A DNA stretch of 7,223 bases from Desulfobulbus sp. (GTDB taxonomy: Bacteria > Pseudomonadota > Gammaproteobacteria > Burkholderiales > Rhodocyclaceae). Below the pieces are notes generated by a model, which saw only the letters and a program-made list of their open reading frames with translations, was not told the origin of the DNA and searched no databases. The stretch is from contig WQUQ01000058.1 in assembly GCA_009782025.1 (NCBI GenBank), forward strand, positions 1-7,223. Reading direction: 5' to 3'. The position numbers and the translations under genes were made by a program. This document shows positions 1 through 7,223 of this stretch, in pieces; within the stretch, counting starts at the first letter, position 1; every line of letters begins with the position of its first letter.

Positions 1-1896
<1,896 letters not shown>

Positions 1897-1898
1897 TG

Positions 1899-1918
1899 CC
1901 CTTTGACAGACGAAAGGG
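1899..1918 (-). repeat. Second, 6-bp hairpin in the thiC leader
   Basis: CCCTTT (1899-1904) and AAAGGG (1913-1918) are perfectly complementary around an 8-base loop. It lies only two bases from the 10-bp inverted repeat, so the thiC leader would carry two stacked hairpins in tandem. The plus strand of this element contains a TTGACA that resembles a -35 box but has no -10 partner at the right distance. Short stems like this arise by chance, so confidence in function is modest. Confidence 0.4.
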
Positions 1919-1955
1919 AAGCTCATTCCTTGCTGCATCCGTCCGCCGTGGCCGG

Positions 1956-1961
1956 TAAAAT
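1956..1961 (+). promoter_or_regulatory. Possible -10 box (TAAAAT) for the oxidoreductase operon
   Basis: TAAAAT matches the sigma-70 -10 consensus at five of six positions and stands out in GC-rich surroundings, 47 bases before the ATG at 2009. The -35 region is poor: CTGCAT at the ideal 17-base spacing matches badly, and TTGCTG (1930-1935) would need a 20-base spacer. If real, the promoter is weak or needs an activator. Confidence 0.25.
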
Positions 1962-1998
1962 GACTGGCCCCCGCGCGGTTGCCGCGTGGCACTCAATC

Positions 1999-2002
1999 AG
2001 GA
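1999..2002 (+). promoter_or_regulatory. Ribosome binding site deciding the start of the giant oxidoreductase
   Basis: AGGA (within CAGGAAG) lies six bases before ATG 2009. The frame is open further upstream to a TTG at 1979, but that codon has no Shine-Dalgarno sequence at a useful distance, and the extra ten residues do not look like part of the family, so 2009 is preferred. Confidence 0.75.
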
Positions 2003-2008
2003 AGCGCA

Positions 2009-5000
2009 ATGCCAGTCGTCCCGGAAGTCGTTCGCGAAGCCCCGCCACCCTATCGCCTGCGCGAAATTCCCTACAACTACACCTCGTTTTCCGACCGCGA
2101 GATCGTCATTCGCCTGCTCGGCGAGGAGAACTGGGCGATTCTCGACGAATTGCGCGGCGAGCGTGTCACCGGCCGCTCGGCGCGCATGCTCTACGAGGTA
2201 CTGGGCGACATCTGGGTGGTGCGGCGCAATCCGTATCTGGAAGACGATCTGCTCGACAACCGCGAGCGTCGCAATGCGCTGGTCGAGGCCCTGCACCATC
2301 GCTTGAAGGAGGTCGAGCGCCGCCGCGCCGAGAGCGAGCAGGATGACCCGGAGCGCTCGGAAAAGGTGCGGCGTCTGGTCGAAGCGGCGCGGCAGGCGGT
2401 GGATGAATTTGCCGAGCGTTTCCGCAAAACTTACGATCTGCGCCGCAAAACGCTGAAAACGCTGGGCCGTCACACCCGCCGCGACAACATCGCCTTCGAC
2501 GGTCTGGCCCGCGTTGCGCACGTCACCGATGCGACCGACTGGCGCGTCGAATATCCCTTCGTCGTACTCTACCCGGATACGGAAGAGGAAATCGGCCCGC
2601 TGGTGAAAAGCTGCATCGAGCTGGGCCTGACCATCATTCCGCGTGGCGGTGGCACCGGCTATACCGGCGGCGCGGTGCCGCTGTCGCCGTTGTCGGTGGT
2701 CATCAATAGCGAAAAGCTGATCGACCTCGGCCCGGTCGAGGAAGTCGTCCTGCCCGGTCATGACCAACCTTACGCCACCATCCGCACCAGCGCCGGCGTC
2801 GTCACCGAGCGCGTGGCGGAAGCCGCCAGTGCGGCGGGCCGCGTTTTCGCCGTGGACCCGACTTCGGCCAGCGCCTCCTGCATCGGCGGCAACATCGCCA
2901 TGAACGCCGGCGGCAAGAAGGCGGTGCTGTGGGGGACGGCGCTCGACAACCTGGTCTGGTGGAAGATGGTCGACCCGGACGGCAACTGGCTGGAGGTCGA
3001 GCGGCTGAAGCACAATTTTGGCAAGATTCACGAGCAGGAGACGGTGGAATTCCGCCTCCGCCGTTTCGATGCCAACGGCAAGAAGCTGCTCGGCGAGGAA
3101 ATCCTGGCCATGCCCGGCGCCGCCTGCCGCAAGGCCGGGCTGGGCAAGGACGTGACCGACAAGTTCCTCGGCGGCCTGCCCGGCGTGCAGAAGGAAGGCA
3201 CCGACGGCATCATCGTCGCCGCCCGCTGGGTGTTGCACAAAATGCCGCCGGTCACGCGCACCGTCTGCCTGGAGTTTTTCGGCCAGGTGCGCGAGGCCGT
3301 GCCGTCGATTGTCGAGATCACCGATCATTTCAAACCGGGCGGCGCAGGCCATGCGGCCGGGGTGCAACTGGCCGGTCTGGAACATCTGGACGAACGCTAT
3401 GTGAAAGCCGTCGGCTACGCCACCAAGGCCAAGCGCCACGGCAGGCCGAAGATGGTGCTGATCGGCGACATCGTCGGCCACGACGAGGAGGCGGTGATGC
3501 GGGCCGCTTCCGAGGTGGTGCGGATGACCAACCTGCGCGGCGCCGAGGGCTTCATCGCGGTGACGCCGGAAACGCGCAAGAAATTCTGGCTCGATCGCTC
3601 GCGCACCGCCGCCATTTCCCGGCATACCAACGCCTTCAAGGTGAACGAGGATGTGGTCATTCCGCTGCCGCGCATGGGCGATTATTGCGACGGCATCGAG
3701 CGCATCAACATCGAGTTGTCGCTCCAGAACAAGCTGGCACTCTGTGACGCCCTGCGCGATTTTTTCACGGGCGACCTGCCGGTCAACAGCGCCGACAGCA
3801 AGCTGGACAAGGATGTCCTCATCGGCGACCGGCGCGAGCGGGCGCTGGAGCACATCGCCGACGTGCGCGCCCGCTGGCAGTGGCTGCTCGACCACCTCGA
3901 CCTGCCGCTCACCGAGGCGGAAAACCGCTTCGCCGAGTTCGGCATCGTCGCTGGCGAACTGACCAACCGCGCCGCCAATCCCGCTCTTTTCCACCGCTTG
4001 CAGGATTACTCGGTGCGCGCCACCTGGAAGAAGGAACTGAAAGAGCCGCTCGACAACATCTTCCACGGCGCGACCTACCGGCCACTGTCCGAAAAAATGG
4101 CCGCCGTGCAGCAGGACGTGCTGCGCGGCCGGGTTTTCGTCGCCCTGCACATGCACGCCGGCGACGGCAACGTGCATACCAACATCCCGGTCAATTCCGA
4201 CCATTACGCGATGCTGCAAACCGCCAACCGGGCCGTCGAGCGCATCATGCACCTGGCCCGCTCGCTGGATGGGGTGATTTCCGGCGAACATGGCATCGGC
4301 ATTACCAAGCTGGAATTCCTGTCCGATGCCGAAATCGCCCCCTTCCGCGCCTACAAGCAGCGGGTGGATCCGCAAGGGCGCTTCAACAAGGGCAAGCTGA
4401 TGCCTGGCGGCGACCTGAACAATGCCTACACCCCCTCTTTTTCGCTGCTCGGCGCTGAGTCGCTCATCATGGAACAGTCGGAAATCGGCAAGATTTCCGA
4501 GTCGATCAAGGATTGCCTGCGCTGCGGCAAATGCAAGCCGGTGTGCTCGACCCACGTGCCCCGCGCCAACCTCTCTTACAGCCCGCGCAACAAGATTCTC
4601 GGCGTCTCGCTGCTGATCGAGGCGTTTCTGTACGAGGAACAGACGCGGCGCGGCATTTCGCTCAAGCATTTCGACGAATTCAACGATGTCGCCGACCACT
4701 GCACGATCTGCCATCGCTGCGTCAAACCCTGCCCGGTTGACATCGATTTCGGCGACGTTTCGGTGGCCATGCGCAACTTTCTGAGGAAACAGGGCAAAAA
4801 ACGCTTCAGCCCCGGCACGGCGGCGGCGATGACCTTCCTCAACCTGAAAGACCCGGCCCCGATCAAGCTGATGCGCAGCGTGATGATGGAATTCGGCTTC
4901 AAGGCGCAACGCCTGGCGCACCGGGCGGCCAAGACCATCGGCCTGACCGGCGAGACGCGCGCCCATCCGCCGGCCACGCTGGGCGCGCCGACGGTCAAGA

Positions 5001-5920
5001 CGCAGGTCATCCACTTTCTCAACCGGCCGATGCCGGGCAACCTGCCCAGGCGCACCGCCCGGGCGCTCCTCGACATCGAGGACGACAAGGTCATTCCGGT
5101 GATCCGCAATGCGCAAAAGACCACCGAGGAGTCGGATGCCGTTTTCTATTTCCCCGGCTGCGGCTCCGAGCGCCTGTTCTCACAGGTCGGCCTGGCCACC
5201 CTGGCGATGCTTTACGAAACCGGTGCAACCACCGTGCTGCCGCCCGGCTATCTGTGCTGCGGCTATCCGCAAAACGCCTCCGGCGACGCGGACAAGGGCC
5301 AGAAAATCACCACCGACAACCGCGTGCTGTTCCACCGCGTCGCCAACACGTTGAACTATCTCGACATCAAGACGGTGATCGTCTCCTGCGGCACCTGCAT
5401 GGATCAGTTGCAGGAATACCAGTTCGACAAAATTTTCCCCGGCTGTCGGCTCCTCGACATCCACGAATACCTGATGGAAAAGGGCGTCAAGCTTGATGGC
5501 GCCAGTGGTACTCGCTATCTCTACCACGACCCCTGTCACACGCCGATGCAGGCTTACGCGCCGCTGACCGTGACCGCCGCGCTGATGGGCCAGGAGACGC
5601 CGCTATCCGACCGCTGCTGCGGCGATGCCGGCTCCTTCGCCTACTCGCGGCCGGACATCGCCACCCAGGTCAAATTCCGCAAACAACAGGAGATCGAGGC
5701 CGGCGCGGCCAGACTGCGCGCCGACGGCTTTGGGGGCGAAGTCAAGATCCTGACCTCCTGCCCGGCCTGCTTGCAAGGGCTGTCGCGCTACGACGACGAT
5801 GCCGGCACGCAAGCCGACTACATCGTCGTCGAACTCGCCCGGCATTTGCTCGGCGCCAACTGGCTGGCCGATTACGTGGGCCGGGCCAACAACGGCGGCA
5901 TCGAGCGGGTGCTGTTGTGA
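2009..5920 (+). CDS. Fused FAD/4Fe-4S D-2-hydroxyacid dehydrogenase with DUF3683 N-terminal domain (1303 aa)
   Basis: This is a probable cytosolic or membrane-peripheral flavoprotein oxidising a D-2-hydroxyacid (D-2-hydroxyglutarate or D-lactate class) and passing electrons through Fe-S centres. Domain order: residues 1 to about 85 resemble DUF3683 ([36 protein letters not shown]). About 85-165 is a highly charged helical, possibly coiled-coil stretch. From about 185 there is an FAD-binding type-4 fold with [11 protein letters not shown] at 211-221 and [11 protein letters not shown] at 292-302. The FAD-oxidase C-terminal domain has HxHAGDGNxH at 714-723 and GEHGIGITK at 759-767. H716, H723 and E760 match the zinc ligands, and H761 the catalytic base, of human D2HGDH as I recall them. 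Two 4Fe-4S motifs follow: C836/839/842/846 and C898/901/904/908. Two CCG domains follow: C1051, CC1083-1084, C1127, C1130, then C1176, CC1203-1204, C1251, C1254. No transmembrane helix or signal peptide is apparent. E. coli YdiJ (about 1018 aa) is the nearest architecture I know, without DUF3683. The exact substrate and electron acceptor are unproven. It overlaps the HIT gene by 4 bases. Confidence 0.92.
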   Translation: MPVVPEVVREAPPPYRLREIPYNYTSFSDREIVIRLLGEENWAILDELRGERVTGRSARMLYEVLGDIWVVRRNPYLEDDLLDNRERRNALVEALHHRLKEVERRRAESEQDDPERSEKVRRLVEAARQAVDEFAERFRKTYDLRRKTLKTLGRHTRRDNIAFDGLARVAHVTDATDWRVEYPFVVLYPDTEEEIGPLVKSCIELGLTIIPRGGGTGYTGGAVPLSPLSVVINSEKLIDLGPVEEVVLPGHDQPYATIRTSAGVVTERVAEAASAAGRVFAVDPTSASASCIGGNIAMNAGGKKAVLWGTALDNLVWWKMVDPDGNWLEVERLKHNFGKIHEQETVEFRLRRFDANGKKLLGEEILAMPGAACRKAGLGKDVTDKFLGGLPGVQKEGTDGIIVAARWVLHKMPPVTRTVCLEFFGQVREAVPSIVEITDHFKPGGAGHAAGVQLAGLEHLDERYVKAVGYATKAKRHGRPKMVLIGDIVGHDEEAVMRAASEVVRMTNLRGAEGFIAVTPETRKKFWLDRSRTAAISRHTNAFKVNEDVVIPLPRMGDYCDGIERINIELSLQNKLALCDALRDFFTGDLPVNSADSKLDKDVLIGDRRERALEHIADVRARWQWLLDHLDLPLTEAENRFAEFGIVAGELTNRAANPALFHRLQDYSVRATWKKELKEPLDNIFHGATYRPLSEKMAAVQQDVLRGRVFVALHMHAGDGNVHTNIPVNSDHYAMLQTANRAVERIMHLARSLDGVISGEHGIGITKLEFLSDAEIAPFRAYKQRVDPQGRFNKGKLMPGGDLNNAYTPSFSLLGAESLIMEQSEIGKISESIKDCLRCGKCKPVCSTHVPRANLSYSPRNKILGVSLLIEAFLYEEQTRRGISLKHFDEFNDVADHCTICHRCVKPCPVDIDFGDVSVAMRNFLRKQGKKRFSPGTAAAMTFLNLKDPAPIKLMRSVMMEFGFKAQRLAHRAAKTIGLTGETRAHPPATLGAPTVKTQVIHFLNRPMPGNLPRRTARALLDIEDDKVIPVIRNAQKTTEESDAVFYFPGCGSERLFSQVGLATLAMLYETGATTVLPPGYLCCGYPQNASGDADKGQKITTDNRVLFHRVANTLNYLDIKTVIVSCGTCMDQLQEYQFDKIFPGCRLLDIHEYLMEKGVKLDGASGTRYLYHDPCHTPMQAYAPLTVTAALMGQETPLSDRCCGDAGSFAYSRPDIATQVKFRKQQEIEAGAARLRADGFGGEVKILTSCPACLQGLSRYDDDAGTQADYIVVELARHLLGANWLADYVGRANNGGIERVLL

Positions 5921-6360
5921 ACCACGCCGAAGCCCATTGCGAATTGTGCGCCAGCCCCGGCGGCGTCGTTCTCTGGCAATCCGCAGAATGCCGCGTGGTG
6001 CGCGTCGACGAGCCGCATTACCCCGGCTTCTGCCGGGTCATCTGGAATGTCCATGTGCGCGAAATGAGCGATCTACCGCCGGCCCGGCGGCATGCGCTGA
6101 TGACCGTCGTTTTCGCCGTCGAAACGATGATCCGCGAACTCTTCGCGCCGGACAAGATCAACCTCGCCAGCCTCGGCAACATGACGCCGCATCTGCACTG
6201 GCACGTCATCCCGCGCTGGGCCGGCGACCGCCACTTCCCGGAACCGATCTGGGGCCGGGTGCATAACGAAGGCGCGACGGCGCGGCCGCAGGTCGGCGAC
6301 GACCTTCTGGCGCAGGCGCTGCAACGGGCGCTGCGCGGCATAGCGGAGACATCACCATGA
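5917..6360 (+). CDS. HIT (histidine triad) family protein
   Basis: This 147-residue cytosolic protein belongs to the HIT superfamily of nucleotide-binding hydrolases and transferases, which act on dinucleoside polyphosphates or nucleoside phosphoramidates. The signature is H92-L-H94-W-H96-V-I-P at the end of the segment [10 protein letters not shown]; by homology with Hint1 the middle histidine, H94, would be the nucleophile. An N-terminal CxxC (C8, C11, in CELC) recalls the zinc-binding pair seen in some HIT proteins, but further ligands cannot be assigned here. The tail [13 protein letters not shown] is typical of short proteobacterial HIT proteins. The start is GTG 5917, overlapping the previous stop as GTGA; there is no strong Shine-Dalgarno, so translation probably depends on coupling. 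The stop overlaps the next gene as ATGA. Length is normal for the family. The physiological substrate and the link to the dehydrogenase are unknown. Confidence 0.9.
   Translation: MNHAEAHCELCASPGGVVLWQSAECRVVRVDEPHYPGFCRVIWNVHVREMSDLPPARRHALMTVVFAVETMIRELFAPDKINLASLGNMTPHLHWHVIPRWAGDRHFPEPIWGRVHNEGATARPQVGDDLLAQALQRALRGIAETSP
6345..6348 (+). promoter_or_regulatory. Ribosome binding site of the third operon gene
   Basis: GGAG lies eight bases before ATG 6357, inside the end of the HIT coding sequence. It supports this start, which overlaps the HIT stop codon (ATGA). Confidence 0.65.
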
Positions 6361-7223
6361 GCGCCACCGACAACGCACCGTTATCTTTCTCCGATCTGGC
6401 CGCCGGCAGCGCCTATCTGGCGCGCCTGCCGCTGACCGATCCGGCCCTCGCCGAAGAGCAACTGCTCCGCTTTCTCGACGCCTTGATACGCCAGCCGCCA
6501 GAACCCGCGGTGTTGTTCGCCCTGGTCGAGCAGGCGCGGCGGCCGCTGCATGCCGTCAGCGATGAACTGGCGCGGCATTACCACGCCAAGCCGCTGCCGC
6601 TGGCCGCCGAGGAGGATGCGCATTTTCGCCGGGCGCTGGCGGCCTGGGGCAAGATGGCCAAGGTCTACGCCCTGTGCGCCCGCCTTGAGCCGCCGGACAC
6701 CGCCAGCGCGGAATATGGCCTGCGCATGGCGACCATCCTGCACCGCTGCCTGTATTACACGGGAATGCTCATCCTCGAACATTTCCGCGCCCGCCGCGAA
6801 CTGCCGCCGGGCCTCTGGCTGGAACTGCATGGTTATTACGAAACCGCCGAGGAATGGGGTATCGCCCACTTGCCGGTGCGCGATGCGCTGGAGAATGGCC
6901 TGCACCCCTCGCATTGTGCCGCCGTCTACGTGGCCTTGATGCTGATCGAAGTCGCCAGCCCCTACAACCACAGCATCCGCGATCTCAACCTGATCCACCG
7001 CTGGGCGAGCGCCTGGGCGCCGCTGGTTTCCATCCACCGCCTCGACGACGAGTTCGTGGCGCCGCCTTACGTCGTCGAACTGATGCAGGACGCGCCGCTG
7101 CATCCCAGCGCCGCCAGCGAAACGCTGGGGCCGGACGCGCGCCGTTTCGACACGACCCGGCTCGGCCTCCAGATCAACCACCTGCTGGTCCAGTTGCACC
7201 AGCGCATCACGCCCAGCCAGCTT
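6357..7223 (+). CDS. Conserved-looking protein of unknown function, 3' end cut by window edge
   Basis: The frame is open from ATG 6357 through 289 codons to the right edge, with codon use like its neighbours and a good ribosome binding site, so it is a real but partial gene. I do not recognise a catalytic motif. The visible part is soluble, rich in Leu, Ala, Arg and His, and looks mostly alpha-helical; no signal peptide or membrane segment is apparent. Distinctive stretches are AAWGKMAKVYALC, LHRCLYYTGMLILEHFRARRELPPG, HGYYETAEEWG and PYNHSIRDLNLIHRWASAW (from about residue 202). The pattern of paired aromatic and His/Trp helices could suit a scaffold or regulatory helical domain. From memory, long betaproteobacterial proteins with this kind of N-terminus may end in a PilZ-type c-di-GMP-binding domain, but that part would lie outside the window, so this is only a guess. 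It is the third gene of the coupled operon and overlaps the HIT gene by 4 bases. Confidence 0.8.
   Translation, partial: MSATDNAPLSFSDLAAGSAYLARLPLTDPALAEEQLLRFLDALIRQPPEPAVLFALVEQARRPLHAVSDELARHYHAKPLPLAAEEDAHFRRALAAWGKMAKVYALCARLEPPDTASAEYGLRMATILHRCLYYTGMLILEHFRARRELPPGLWLELHGYYETAEEWGIAHLPVRDALENGLHPSHCAAVYVALMLIEVASPYNHSIRDLNLIHRWASAWAPLVSIHRLDDEFVAPPYVVELMQDAPLHPSAASETLGPDARRFDTTRLGLQINHLLVQLHQRITPSQL

Noticed and set aside
1903..1908. TTGACA on the plus strand as a -35 box
   Set aside because: It is a perfect hexamer, but the sequence 16-18 bases downstream (around TTCCTT) does not resemble a -10 box, and the good TAAAAT at 1956 is 47 bases away. It also lies within a hairpin arm and loop, so it may be coincidental.
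1979..2008. TTG at 1979 as the start of the giant oxidoreductase
   Set aside because: There is no Shine-Dalgarno at a useful distance, while ATG 2009 has AGGA six bases upstream and gives a family-like N-terminus.
1997..5116. A very long (1039-codon) open frame on the minus strand opposite the oxidoreductase
   Set aside because: It is exactly antisense to a gene with clear domains throughout. Its translation is low-complexity Arg/Gly/Ala/His/Val-rich with no recognisable motif. Long antisense open frames are expected when a GC-rich gene has strong third-position GC bias.
6381..7199. A 272-codon minus-strand frame opposite the third operon gene
   Set aside because: It mirrors the plus-strand frame, which has a ribosome binding site, an ATGA overlap with the HIT gene and neighbour-like codon use; the minus-strand product is Gln/Arg/Gly/Val-rich with no motif.

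Overview
The window looks like a chromosomal segment of a GC-rich betaproteobacterium. Rhodocyclales-type lineages (Azoarcus/Dechloromonas relatives) are my best guess, based on GC-rich codon use and on the DUF3683-type giant FAD/Fe-S oxidoreductase, which I associate mainly with Betaproteobacteria. This placement is inference. I see no insertion sequences, phage genes, CRISPR repeats, tRNAs or rRNAs.

Layout: (1) The left quarter, minus strand, is thiC (phosphomethylpyrimidine synthase, thiamine pyrimidine branch). It starts at 1835 and runs off the left edge, so only its extreme C-terminus is missing. (2) A 173-bp divergent intergenic region (1836-2008) holds the thiC leader, which has two adjacent hairpin-forming inverted repeats and no recognisable TPP riboswitch, and the presumed promoter of the rightward genes. 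(3) The rightward genes are packed as a translationally coupled unit: a 1303-residue fused oxidoreductase (DUF3683, FAD 2-hydroxyacid dehydrogenase module, two 4Fe-4S motifs, two cysteine-rich CCG domains), then a 147-residue HIT (histidine triad) protein, then an unrecognised protein cut by the right edge. Each pair of genes overlaps by 4 bases (GTGA, then ATGA).

How they work together: thiC is a separate, divergently transcribed unit. The oxidoreductase carries all the metal and base residues expected of a D-2-hydroxyglutarate/D-lactate-type dehydrogenase, plus a GlpC/GlcF/HdrB-like electron-transfer tail on the same chain, so it is probably a self-contained D-2-hydroxyacid dehydrogenase passing electrons onward. 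The HIT protein is probably a nucleotide phosphohydrolase or transferase. Why it and the unknown third protein are coupled to the dehydrogenase is not evident from sequence.

The most noteworthy items are the paired hairpins in the thiC leader in place of a THI box, the one-chain dehydrogenase with its DUF3683 head, and the coupled unknown third gene. I do not see convincing evidence of a wholly new multi-gene system.
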